Made by a program: the position numbers and the translations under genes. Below are positions 43,764-51,656 of a stretch of 64,000 nt of DNA, piece after piece (position 1 is the first letter of the stretch; each line of letters starts with the position of its first letter). The notes beneath the pieces are model-generated. The model ran no database searches. It was not told where the DNA came from and saw nothing but the letters and a program-made list of their open reading frames with translations. Origin of the DNA: Nigerium sp. (lineage in GTDB: Bacteria; Actinomycetota; Actinomycetes; Propionibacteriales; Propionibacteriaceae); assembly GCA_016711325.1 (NCBI GenBank), contig JADJTH010000001.1, positions 248,001-312,000 on the forward strand. Reading direction: 5' to 3'.

Positions 43764-44780
43764 CTGGATCCCGTCGCGTCGCTCATGCTCGACGAGGCGG
43801 GTGCCCTCGACGGCCGCGTCCTCGTGGTCGACGATGCCGGCGGGGCGCTCACCCGGGCCGCCGTCGCAGCCGGAGCCGACGTCCGCACCTGGTGCGACGA
43901 CCTGCGGGAGTGGCAGGCGGTGCCGGAGACGCATCGCATCGAGGTACTCCCTCCCGACTGGTCGCCCGACCTCGTCCTGTGGCGGCTGCCGCGCGCGGTC
44001 GCCGCGGTCGAGGACTACGCCGAACACCTCGCGACCTTGTTGGGCCCGAACGCGCGCGTCGTCGCCGGCGGACGCGTCAAGCACATGACCCCGACGCAGA
44101 ACGCCGCACTCGCCCGCCAATTCGGCCAGGTGTCGGCCAGCCTCGGACGGCAGAAGTCCCGCGTCCTCCACGCCGGCGACCCGCGGCCGCGGCCGCGGCG
44201 CTGGCCCCAGCGCCGCTACGTCCCCGAAGCCGGCCTCACCGTCATCGCGCACGGCGCGGTGTTCGCCACCAACCGACTCGACGCCGGCACTCACCTGCTG
44301 CTGCGCACGGTCGCTCGCACCACGGGCGGGCCCGGCCCGGGCACCGCCTCCCGCGGGCTGGCGATCGACCTCGGCAGCGGCTCGGGCATCCTCGCGACGT
44401 GGCTGGCCCAGCGGGGCTGGACGACGCGGGCGATCGACGTGTCGGCGTCCGCGGTCTCCTCCACGCTGCTCACGGCGCGCGCCAACGGCGTCGAGGTCGA
44501 CGCCCGCCGCGGCGACGGCCTCCACGCCGTGGCTCCCGCGTCCGTCGACCTCATCGTCAGCAACCCGCCGTTCCACACGGGCGGGGCGAAGGACTCCACT
44601 CCCGCGCTGCGCATGATCGAGCAGGCCGGCCGCGCGCTGCGCCCCGGAGGCGAGCTGTGGCTGGTGTTCAACGCCCACCTGCCCTACCTGCCGCACCTGC
44701 GCCGTCGCGTCGGTGTCACCACCGTCGAGGCCCAGGACCGGCACTACCTCGTCACCCGCTCGGTGACCGAACCCGCGTAG
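43758..44780 (+). CDS. RsmC/RlmG-like rRNA methyltransferase
   Basis: A 340-residue class I SAM methyltransferase with an N-terminal degenerate methyltransferase-like domain (residues 1-165) and a C-terminal catalytic one. AIDLGSGSGILATWLA (SAM motif I, near 195) and the VSNPPFHTG motif (near 268, NPPF for amino-group methylation of a base) point to the RsmC/RlmG group that makes m2G in rRNA. Which rRNA is modified cannot be told. The stop codon directly precedes the next gene's ATG. Confidence 0.88.
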   Translation: MSLDPVASLMLDEAGALDGRVLVVDDAGGALTRAAVAAGADVRTWCDDLREWQAVPETHRIEVLPPDWSPDLVLWRLPRAVAAVEDYAEHLATLLGPNARVVAGGRVKHMTPTQNAALARQFGQVSASLGRQKSRVLHAGDPRPRPRRWPQRRYVPEAGLTVIAHGAVFATNRLDAGTHLLLRTVARTTGGPGPGTASRGLAIDLGSGSGILATWLAQRGWTTRAIDVSASAVSSTLLTARANGVEVDARRGDGLHAVAPASVDLIVSNPPFHTGGAKDSTPALRMIEQAGRALRPGGELWLVFNAHLPYLPHLRRRVGVTTVEAQDRHYLVTRSVTEPA

Positions 44781-45566
44781 ATGGGGCGTAAGCGGGCCGG
44801 ATGGGTGCCCGATCAACACGGCGCCTGGTCGATGATCACGCTGCCGTTCGCGATCGGCCTCATCGAAGCGGTCCGCGCGGGGGTGTCCGGGTCGTGGACG
44901 GCGACGCTGTTCGCGTTCTGGCTGCTCGGCTATTTCGCGTTCAACGCGGCCTCCGGATGGTTGAAGGCGCCCCCGCGGCGGCGCCCGCCCTTCGCGAAAC
45001 CCCTGGCGACCTACGTGATCGCATCGGCGGTGGCGGGCCTGGCCACCGTGCTGCTCGGCGGCTGGGGCATGGCGTGGTGGGCCGTCGTCTACGTGCCACT
45101 GTTGCTGCCCGCCCTGTGGCTGGCCTCGAGACGCCGCGAGCGAGCGACGCTCGGCGGTGCGCTGACGATCGCCGCGGCGTCCCTGATGCTCCTGGTGGTG
45201 CGCTTCCCCGACCCGGTCACGCTGCTCGACGCGGGCGCGGACGCCGTCCGCCCGCTCCTGCTCGCGGGCGCGATGTTCGCCTACTTCTTCGGCACCGTGC
45301 TGTACGTGAAGACCAATATCCGCGAGCGCGGCTCGCGGCCGTTCCTGATCGCGTCGATCGGCTGGCACGCCGGGGCCACCGTGGCCGCGTCCGCGCTAGC
45401 GAGCGCCGGCCCGTTGCCGTGGTGGTGGGCGGGTTTCTTCCTGATCACCACCGTGCGGGCGGCGGACGTGCCGAGGAGGGTCTGGACGCCGAGGCGGATC
45501 GGCTTCCTCGAGGCCTGCCTGTGCGTCGTGATGCTGATCGGCCACCTGGTTTCGCGCCCCGGGTGA
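44781..45566 (+). CDS. YwiC-like membrane protein
   Basis: A 261-residue membrane protein of the YwiC family with about seven to eight helices. The N-terminal motif WVPDQHGAWSMITLPF is the hallmark; LKAPPRRRPPFAKPLATY also fits. Function unknown. It starts one base after the methyltransferase stop codon, so the two are co-translated. Confidence 0.85.
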   Translation: MGRKRAGWVPDQHGAWSMITLPFAIGLIEAVRAGVSGSWTATLFAFWLLGYFAFNAASGWLKAPPRRRPPFAKPLATYVIASAVAGLATVLLGGWGMAWWAVVYVPLLLPALWLASRRRERATLGGALTIAAASLMLLVVRFPDPVTLLDAGADAVRPLLLAGAMFAYFFGTVLYVKTNIRERGSRPFLIASIGWHAGATVAASALASAGPLPWWWAGFFLITTVRAADVPRRVWTPRRIGFLEACLCVVMLIGHLVSRPG

Positions 45567-45662
45567 ACCGCCGGAGCTCCGAGATCCCCCCGCCCGCGCG
45601 CGTCCGACCCGCCCGGCATCTTCCACTACGCCCAAACGGCGCCGACGGGTAGTCTCGCCAGA

Positions 45663-46616
45663 ATGAGAATCCCGCTGCGCGCCGCTGCGGCGGCGCTGGT
45701 GCTCGTCGCGAGCACCGCGTGCTCGCCGCCGGATTCAGCGCCGCCGGCCTCGCCGACGATCGGCGGGCCTACGGAATCGACCCCGCGTACGCCCGCCGGC
45801 CCCGACGCCAACGCGCTCGACCTCACCGAGCCCGGCGCCGCCGAGGCGCTCGTCGGCCGGCTCGTGGAAGCGGCCGGCGTCAGCAAGGTACTCATGGTGA
45901 CGGTCACCGCCGCGGACGCCTCCATCGTCGTCGTGCGGGACGGCACTCCCGAGGCGTGGGCGTGGCGCGACGGCCGCATCCGGCAGGTGCCCTCCGACGT
46001 CACCTACGTCGCGCAGCAGGTGTTCGACCCGACCGCGTTCTCCTTCCACGATCTCGGCGCGCTGTTCCGGCTGGCCGAATCGGTCTCCGGATCGCGACAG
46101 GGCCAGGCCCTCCAGATCGTCGACTACTCGGCCGGTCTGGTGTCGATGTCGGTCTCGACCAACCCCGAGTCGCGCGCGGTGTTCCTCCAACCGGACGGCT
46201 CCTTGCTGCCCACCCTGGACTTCACCAGCGGATGGGGCCTCGCCGAGGGGTACGCCGACGTCGTGGGGCCACGCCGCGCCGCGTCCGCGATGGGTTTCGG
46301 CTCGGCGACCGGCGTGTACCTGGATTCGCCCCCCGACGCCGGCGGCTCGTTCCAGCGCCGCCAGCGCATGGCACGGACGCCCGTCATCGTCACGCCGCGG
46401 ACGGCGTCCGACCCCACGCGCAGCTTCGATCCGGCGCAGGTCACACCGGCGACGGTGTGGGGCGTCCTCCGGCAGCTCCGGGCCGACGGCACGTTCACGC
46501 TCGACACGACGTGGACGTGCGTGGTCGACGACCGCGACGGCACGGGCACACCGCTCATGCGCTTCAGCATCGGCGAGGAGAGCTTCGTGACCACCCTGTC
46601 GGGCGTCCGCGTCTGA
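45663..46616 (+). CDS. Hypothetical lipoprotein
   Basis: A 317-residue lipoprotein: signal peptide MRIPLRAAAAALVLVASTAC with lipobox ASTAC, then a Pro/Ser/Thr-rich linker (about residues 21-50) and a beta-rich extracytoplasmic domain. I do not recognise a family, although the layout (LVSMSVSTNPESRAVFLQPDGS, QLRADGTFTLDTTW) resembles actinobacterial lipoproteins of the LppX/LprG size class without clear similarity. ATG at 45663. Confidence 0.78.
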   Translation: MRIPLRAAAAALVLVASTACSPPDSAPPASPTIGGPTESTPRTPAGPDANALDLTEPGAAEALVGRLVEAAGVSKVLMVTVTAADASIVVVRDGTPEAWAWRDGRIRQVPSDVTYVAQQVFDPTAFSFHDLGALFRLAESVSGSRQGQALQIVDYSAGLVSMSVSTNPESRAVFLQPDGSLLPTLDFTSGWGLAEGYADVVGPRRAASAMGFGSATGVYLDSPPDAGGSFQRRQRMARTPVIVTPRTASDPTRSFDPAQVTPATVWGVLRQLRADGTFTLDTTWTCVVDDRDGTGTPLMRFSIGEESFVTTLSGVRV

Positions 46617-46629
46617 TCGTCGCCGCCCG

Positions 46630-47538
46630 TCAGGCCTTGGTGAGGGCGTTCGCGGCGAAGGTGTTGCACTGGTTGGGGTCACCCGTGGAGAACCCGCGGT
46701 TGAGCCAGTAGCGGCGCTGTTCGGACGAACCGTGCGTCCACGACTCGGGGCGGATCCGGCCGGTCTGGGACTTCTGGATGTGGTCGTCGCCCACGGCCTG
46801 GGCGGCGTCCAGCGCGCGATAGAGGTCGTCCTCGGTGACCTGGCTGATCACACCCTTGGGGTCGTTGGACGCGTACGCGATCCAGGTGCCCGCATAGCAG
46901 TCGGCCTGCAGCTCGAGACGGACCTGAAGCGACTCGGGACCGGTCTGGTTGCGGGCCGACTGCACCTTGGCCATCACGCCGGTGAGGTTCTGGATGTGGT
47001 GGCCGTACTCGTGGGCCACGACGTAGGCCTCGGCCGCATCGCCGCCCTTGGCGCCCATCTGGGGCAGCATCCGGTCGAAGAAACTGTCGTCGAAGTAGAC
47101 CGTGGAGTCGGCCGGGCAATAGAACGGGCCGAGGTCGGAGGTGGCCTGCCCGCACCCCGTGGTCACCGATCCGGAGAACACGACCGTCTTCGCCGGCTGA
47201 TAGCCCGGCAGCGTCTGAGACCAGTAGGCCTGGATCGAGTTGGTGTACGCCACCCACCGGCAGTCACGATTGCTCGCGATGTCGGCGCCGGTGGTGCAGC
47301 CGGCGAAACGGGTGTCGGGCTGCGCCAGACCACCCTGCGTGCCGGCCTGGCCGGACTGCCCGCCCTGGTTGTAGGGGTCGGTGGCGTCCAGTAGCTCGCT
47401 CGGATTGAAGCCGAACAGCAGCGCGAGGATGAGAACGATGAGGCCCGCACCGCCGCCCACCGCGACCGTGCCGCCGCGCCCGCGTCCGCCACCGCCCATC
47501 TGGGACGGGTCGAGGGATGCGTTCGGGTTGTACTGCAT
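46630..47538 (-). CDS. YpfJ-family neutral zinc metallopeptidase
   Basis: A 302-residue membrane-anchored protein of the neutral zinc metallopeptidase family (YpfJ/KPN_02809). Gly-rich N-terminus, one membrane helix (AGLIVLILALLFGF, about residues 31-44), and the zinc site VVAHEYGHHIQNLTG (near residue 175) with a downstream third ligand in LELQADCYAGTW. The C-terminal FSTGDPNQCNTF motif is typical. Peptide substrates are unknown. ATG at 47538. Confidence 0.93.
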   Translation of the reverse strand: MQYNPNASLDPSQMGGGGRGRGGTVAVGGGAGLIVLILALLFGFNPSELLDATDPYNQGGQSGQAGTQGGLAQPDTRFAGCTTGADIASNRDCRWVAYTNSIQAYWSQTLPGYQPAKTVVFSGSVTTGCGQATSDLGPFYCPADSTVYFDDSFFDRMLPQMGAKGGDAAEAYVVAHEYGHHIQNLTGVMAKVQSARNQTGPESLQVRLELQADCYAGTWIAYASNDPKGVISQVTEDDLYRALDAAQAVGDDHIQKSQTGRIRPESWTHGSSEQRRYWLNRGFSTGDPNQCNTFAANALTKA

Positions 47539-47618
47539 GGCTGTCCTCCATCACCGTCGCCCGCGGGGGGCGTGCCTCACCACACTGGCCTTGAGAATAG
47601 TCCTACTAGACTGGCCAG

Positions 47619-48332
47619 ATGGAGATCGTGGGCGTGAAGATCCCGGGTGGAGCCCCGGAGCTCTCCTTCACGCTCGGGCACGGCGACGATCCCTACCAGG
47701 TTGCCTGGGAGAGCGGCTACCGCGTCCTACGTCCGCTGTCGGCGTCCGGCACCCTCGAAGACCTGGTCGTCATCCTGCAGATCACCCCGCACGGACGCCG
47801 CATCGTGCCCCGCGGCCCTCAACGCGTCCGCAGCGGGCTGCGTCCGGGCGTGCACGTCGGCGAACCGGTGATCCGGCAGCGGCTGGCCGCCTACGCGTTG
47901 GTCGTGTCCGAGCGCGGCCTGCTCGCCACCGAGTTCTCGCACCGGACGGCCGTGCCCGGCATGTGGGGTCTGCCCGGCGGCGGCATCGATCCCGGCGAAA
48001 ACCCGGCGGCCACCGTGCAGCGCGAGGTGTTCGAGGAGACCGGCCAGCTCGCCGAGGTCACCCGCTTCCTCGACGTCCAATCCGACCACTGGATCGGGCA
48101 CTCCCCGACCGGCGTGGTCGAGGACTTCCACGCCGTCCGGCTGATCTACGCCGCCCGCTGCGACGACCCGGGCGAGCCGGTGGTGCACGACCGCGGCGGC
48201 ACGACCGCGAGCTGTCGCTGGGTATCGCCCGACGCCATGGATGAGGTCGCCTGGATCAACGGCTCCCGTGCCCTGCTCGGCAAGCACGCGCCCTCGCTGC
48301 TGCGACCGTTCCAGCGCCGCCGCAGCGCCTGA
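47619..48332 (+). CDS. Nudix hydrolase
   Basis: A 237-residue protein. Residues 1-90 form a domain that I do not recognise; residues about 90-235 are a Nudix domain with the box GGGIDPGENPAATVQREVFEETGQ-like pattern (G-x5-E-x7-R-E-V-x-E-E-T-G) near residue 126. It would hydrolyse a nucleoside diphosphate linked to another moiety; substrate unknown. ATG at 47619, divergent to the zinc peptidase gene, with an excellent terminator downstream. Confidence 0.92.
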   Translation: MEIVGVKIPGGAPELSFTLGHGDDPYQVAWESGYRVLRPLSASGTLEDLVVILQITPHGRRIVPRGPQRVRSGLRPGVHVGEPVIRQRLAAYALVVSERGLLATEFSHRTAVPGMWGLPGGGIDPGENPAATVQREVFEETGQLAEVTRFLDVQSDHWIGHSPTGVVEDFHAVRLIYAARCDDPGEPVVHDRGGTTASCRWVSPDAMDEVAWINGSRALLGKHAPSLLRPFQRRRSA

Positions 48333-48356
48333 GATCCACCCGCCTCCGGTCAACGC

Positions 48357-48388
48357 AGAAGCCCCCGCCAACGACGGCGGGGGCTTCT
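48357..48388 (+). terminator. Rho-independent terminator after Nudix gene
   Basis: A perfect 13-bp stem, AGAAGCCCCCGCC paired with GGCGGGGGCTTCT, around a six-base loop (AACGAC), followed by a modestly T-rich GTCTGTTC. It ends the Nudix transcript. Confidence 0.9.
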
Positions 48389-48400
48389 GTCTGTTCGCGT

Positions 48401-48508
48401 CAGGTCAGTTCGACTGCCCTGTACCGATGCTCAGGTCAGTTCGACCTGCTGTACCGATGCTCAGGTCAGTTCGACCTGCTGTACCGATGCTCAGGTCAGT
48501 TCGACCTG
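48401..48508. repeat. Tandem 30-base repeat with internal hairpins
   Basis: Three full units (31, 30 and 30 bases; starts 48401, 48432, 48462) and a partial fourth (48492-48508). The unit is CAGGTCAGTTCGACCTGCTG plus TACCGATGCT. Units 2-4 contain CAGGTC-AGTTC-GACCTG, a six-bp hairpin; unit 1 has this degraded. The last copy contains the final codons and stop of the Bax-inhibitor-1 gene, so the array looks like repeated duplication of that gene's 3' end. Confidence 0.9.
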
Positions 48509-49338
48509 AAGTAAGACAGGATGCGCAGCAGCTCGGTGTACAGCCAGACCATCGTGACGGTCAGGCCGAACGCGGCGCGCCACGACTCCGACGACGGCAG
48601 GCGGTTGCGGATGCCCTGCTCGATGAAGTCGAAGTCCATGATCAGGTTGGCGACCGCCAACACGACCGCGACCAGGGACACCAGAACGGCCAGCATGTTG
48701 AAGCCGCCCCCGATCGTGCGGATGCCCATGTCGACGCCGAGCAGCGCCAGCACGAAGTTGACCAACACGAGGCCGGCGAACGCGATGGTCGCCATCGTGA
48801 CGATCCTGCGGAACTGGCTGGTGACCCGGATGCGCAGGAACTTGTAGGCGGCCAGCGTCGCGCCTGCGGCCACGAACGTCGCGAGCACGGCCTGCATGAC
48901 GATGCCCGGGTCGAACATCAAGGCGAACAGCAGGCTGAACGCACCGATGAAGACCCCCTCGATCGCCGAGTAGGCCAGCACGAAGGCCGGGTTCACCTTG
49001 CGGCGCAGCGACACCATGAGGACGGTGACGAAGCCCACCAGGCCGCTGACGATGAGCGACGGGTAGAGCAGGGACACCGGCAGGAAGATGAACGTGATCG
49101 CCGCGGTGAGCACGAGCACACCCATGGTGATGGCGGTCTTGGTGATCACGTCGTCGAGCGTCATCACGCCCTGGGGCGCTGTCGCCTGCGGGGCAGGCTG
49201 GCCGTAGCGGGGGTCGGCGTAGCCCGGCTGACCATACGGCTGACCGGCCTGGGGCTGGCCCGGGAACGGGGCGTAACCCTGTGGCGCGGGCTGGGAGAAA
49301 TTCTGGCTCCGCGTGAAAACGGGGTTGGTGCTCTGCAT
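48496..49338 (-). CDS. Bax inhibitor-1/YccA family membrane protein
   Basis: A 280-residue BI-1 (Bax1-I) family protein. A Gln/Pro/Gly/Tyr-rich cytoplasmic N-terminus (residues 1-55) precedes seven membrane helices. TITSMGV-like first helix region TKTAITMGVLVLTAAITFIF, SAIEGVFIGAFS and the acidic FDFIEQGIRN (calcium-leak-type Asp) are recognisable. Members are thought to be calcium channels or stress modulators. ATG at 49338 chosen because an upstream alternative has no Shine-Dalgarno. The stop codon lies in the fourth tandem repeat unit. Confidence 0.9.
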   Translation of the reverse strand: MQSTNPVFTRSQNFSQPAPQGYAPFPGQPQAGQPYGQPGYADPRYGQPAPQATAPQGVMTLDDVITKTAITMGVLVLTAAITFIFLPVSLLYPSLIVSGLVGFVTVLMVSLRRKVNPAFVLAYSAIEGVFIGAFSLLFALMFDPGIVMQAVLATFVAAGATLAAYKFLRIRVTSQFRRIVTMATIAFAGLVLVNFVLALLGVDMGIRTIGGGFNMLAVLVSLVAVVLAVANLIMDFDFIEQGIRNRLPSSESWRAAFGLTVTMVWLYTELLRILSYFRSN

Positions 49339-49418
49339 GGAAGGTCTCGCCTTTCTCGGTGGACTCGGCATCCATCATAGATAACGGCACCCAACCGTCC
49401 GGCTATTCCACCGCCGGG

Positions 49419-49492
49419 TGCCCCCGGCGGGACTCGAACCCGCACTGAAGCGGGTTTAAGCCGCCTGCCTCTGCCGATTGGGCCACGGGGGC
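49419..49492 (-). tRNA. tRNA-Leu (anticodon TAA) with short variable loop
   Basis: A 74-base cloverleaf: acceptor GCCCCCG with CGGGGGC and discriminator A, anticodon arm GGCGG-CTTAAAC-CCGCT, five-base variable loop TCAGT, T-arm GCGGG-TTCGAGT-CCCGC. Anticodon TAA and the leucine-type ends say tRNA-Leu, but normal bacterial tRNA-Leu has a long variable arm (about 85 bases in all). The 3' end continues CCC, so CCA is not encoded. Confidence 0.85.
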
Positions 49493-49513
49493 GTCTCCGG
49501 GCTCGGTGCGAGC

Positions 49514-50437
49514 TTAGTGCTGCTCGCCCGCCAGCATCTCGGCCACCAGTCCGTCGAGGATGTCCGCCTCGCTCACCCGCAGGTCCACCCGCATCCGGAC
49601 GCCCACCCGATGGCTGATCAGCGCCCCGGCGCAGATCACGTCGGCACGGCCCGGCACCATGGTCGGGATCTCCAGAACCGTGGCCACCGGCGAGGTCAGC
49701 AGCCGGGTCGCCAGCGACTCGAGGGCCCCCCGCGTGATCGTCGAGCGATGCACCCGGGTGCGGTCGTACGCCTCCAGGTCCTGCGCGATCGCCGCCAGCG
49801 AGGTGGCGGTGCCTCCGACGCCGATCCAGGTGCGCTGGGCCGCGAAATCGACGCCCGAGGCGTCCAACAGGCCGTCGATGAAGGCGGACGCCTCGGCGAT
49901 CTCCGCCGCCGACGGCGGGTCGCTGTGCAGGAAGCGCTCGCGCACGCGCACCGACCCCATGTCGAGCGAGATGCCGTGCGCCGGCGCTCCGGGCCGTCCG
50001 GTGACCAGTTCGGTCGACCCGCCGCCGATGTCCATCACCAGCGCGGGGGCCGCGGCGTCCGGGAGCGCGGCGAGCGCGCCGTCGAAGGACAACTGCGCCT
50101 CCTCGGCGCCCGAGATGATCTCGGCGTCCACCCCGAGCCGCGCGCGAACGCCGGCGTAGAAGTCGTCGCGGTTGCGGGCGTCCCGAGCAGCGGAGGTCGC
50201 GACGAACCGCAGCCGCTCCACCCCGAAGTCCTCGATCACGGCCGCGAATTCGTCGCACGCGGCCAGGGTGCGCGCGAGGGCGTCCGGATGGAACTCGCCG
50301 GTGGCGTCCACGCCCTGCCCCAGCCGTGTCAAGCGCAGATCGCGGAACAGCTCTCGCATCTCGCCGCCGGACGCCTCCGCTACCAGCAGGCGGATCGAGT
50401 TGGTGCCGCAGTCGATCGCGGCCACACGAATGTTCAT
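49514..50437 (-). CDS. ppx: Exopolyphosphatase/pppGpp phosphohydrolase (Ppx/GppA)
   Basis: A 307-residue two-domain Ppx/GppA phosphatase without the C-terminal HD extension. The ASKHA motifs AAIDCGTNSIRLLV (phosphate 1, residue 6 on), ALVMDIGGGSTELV (phosphate 2, near 142) and GVGGTATSLAAI (near 215) are intact. It degrades polyphosphate or hydrolyses pppGpp. ATG at 50437 overlaps the stop of the DUF501 gene (ATGA). Same order as in mycobacteria (Rv1026). Confidence 0.94.
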   Translation of the reverse strand: MNIRVAAIDCGTNSIRLLVAEASGGEMRELFRDLRLTRLGQGVDATGEFHPDALARTLAACDEFAAVIEDFGVERLRFVATSAARDARNRDDFYAGVRARLGVDAEIISGAEEAQLSFDGALAALPDAAAPALVMDIGGGSTELVTGRPGAPAHGISLDMGSVRVRERFLHSDPPSAAEIAEASAFIDGLLDASGVDFAAQRTWIGVGGTATSLAAIAQDLEAYDRTRVHRSTITRGALESLATRLLTSPVATVLEIPTMVPGRADVICAGALISHRVGVRMRVDLRVSEADILDGLVAEMLAGEQH

Positions 50438-50934
50438 GCTTCCTCCAAGCAGGGTCGGGTCCAGAAATCGCCGAGGGAGTCCAGCACCTCGTCTCCGAGC
50501 GGATTCACGCCACGCCCGGCCGCCAGCGCGTGACCCGCCAGCACGTGCAGGCACTTCACCCGCGTGGGCATGCCGCCGGCCGAGACGCCCGCGATCTCGG
50601 GAACATCGCCCAGCGCGGCCCGGTCGGCCAGGTAGGCCTCGTGGGCGCGGCGGTAGGCGTCCGCGAGGGCCTCGTCGGACGCCAGCCGCCCGGTCATCTC
50701 GGCCATGACGCCGGCCGACTCCAGCGTCGAGCAGCGAGCCGCCGCGCGCGGGCAGGTCAGGTAGTACGTGGTCGGGAACGGAGTCCCGTCGGGCAGCCGG
50801 GCTTCGGTCGCGACGACACCGGGCTTTCCGCACGGGCAGCGCCACGCGATGCCCGCGATGCCCCGGGGCGGCCGTCCGAGTTGTTCGGCCAGTGCGGCGA
50901 CATCGGACGGCGTGGCGGTCTCGTAGTCAGGCAT
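50434..50934 (-). CDS. DUF501 protein
   Basis: A 166-residue DUF501 protein. Characteristic residues are the CPCGKPGVVATEARLPDGTPFPTTYYLTCP stretch (three Cys, residues about 33-62, given here by position and key residues CPCG and TCP) and the C-terminal MPTRVKCLHVLAGHALAAG near 125. Always found between the FtsB-like gene and ppx in actinobacteria; biochemical role unknown. ATG at 50934. Confidence 0.93.
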   Translation of the reverse strand: MPDYETATPSDVAALAEQLGRPPRGIAGIAWRCPCGKPGVVATEARLPDGTPFPTTYYLTCPRAAARCSTLESAGVMAEMTGRLASDEALADAYRRAHEAYLADRAALGDVPEIAGVSAGGMPTRVKCLHVLAGHALAAGRGVNPLGDEVLDSLGDFWTRPCLEEA

Positions 50935-50950
50935 TCGGTCACCCTAACGC

Positions 50951-51493
50951 TCAGCGAACCGGCCTATCCAGCCTGTCGGTCTCCTGCAAGGAGGTGGACA
51001 GGTGCTCCCACCAGCGCTCCTCCAGGCCGGTGGAATGCGCGGCGCCCACGCCCTCGATCTCGCTCGTGCCCGACAGCACCTCGCCGTCGGGGCCGATCAC
51101 CCGGTAGCCGACCTCGCCGGGCATGACCCACCCCAGCCGCGCCCGGGCCTGGGCGCGCACGTAGGCGGAGTCCTGCCAGCGGGTGAGCTCGCTCTCGAGT
51201 TCGGCGATCTGCCCCCGGCGCTGGTCGATCTGGGCTGTGGCCACCGTCAACTCCTGGGACTGCATCAGCCACACCCGCAGCGCGCCCGCGAACGAGAACA
51301 CGAGCAGCGCGAGCACCGCGACGACCGCCAGCGCGCGGCGGGTGAGGGCCATTCTCGGCCCCCGTCGGCCTTCGGGTGCCCCCGGCTTACGAACGGCCGG
51401 GGGTGCCGCGGCCGGCGCGACGGACGAGGTGCGGGTGCGCTTCGTCGACCGTCCTCGACCGGACGGCTGCCGATTCAGCCGATGATCACCCAC
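50951..51493 (-). CDS. ftsB: FtsB/DivIC-like septum formation initiator
   Basis: A 180-residue bitopic division protein. A basic, Pro/Ala-rich cytoplasmic N-terminus (residues 1-47) precedes one membrane helix (ALAVVAVLALLVFSFAGALRVW), then a short coiled coil (LTVATAQIDQRRGQIAELESELTRWQD) and the conserved VRAQARARLGWVMPGEVGYRV motif of the family. It is part of the FtsQLB complex. A GTG at 51493 with GAGAGG upstream is chosen; an ATG at 51352, at the membrane helix, is the shorter alternative. Confidence 0.88.
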   Translation of the reverse strand: MGDHRLNRQPSGRGRSTKRTRTSSVAPAAAPPAVRKPGAPEGRRGPRMALTRRALAVVAVLALLVFSFAGALRVWLMQSQELTVATAQIDQRRGQIAELESELTRWQDSAYVRAQARARLGWVMPGEVGYRVIGPDGEVLSGTSEIEGVGAAHSTGLEERWWEHLSTSLQETDRLDRPVR

Positions 51494-51602
51494 AGGGAAG
51501 ACACCTCTCGTGCGGCGGGGAAACTGGTTGCCCTCCAGGGTAGGCCGCGCGGCGCGCCATCCAAACCCCGACACCCCGGCCCAGGACGGCCCGGCTCCGC
51601 CG

Positions 51603-51636
51603 AACAAAGCGGCCGGCTCCCGAAGGAACCGGCCGC
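51603..51636 (-). terminator. Rho-independent terminator of eno
   Basis: On the minus strand: GCGGCCGGTTCC-TTCG-GGAGCCGGCCGC, a 12-bp stem with one G-U pair and a cUUCGg tetraloop, followed by TTTGTT. It lies 21 bases after the stop of eno, before the ftsB-like gene. Confidence 0.9.
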
Positions 51637-51656
51637 CGTGAGCCGTGAAGTGTGAC

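Noticed and set aside
48401..48508. CRISPR-like array
   Set aside because: The 30-base units are contiguous without unique spacers, no cas gene is near, and the last unit is the 3' end of a gene.
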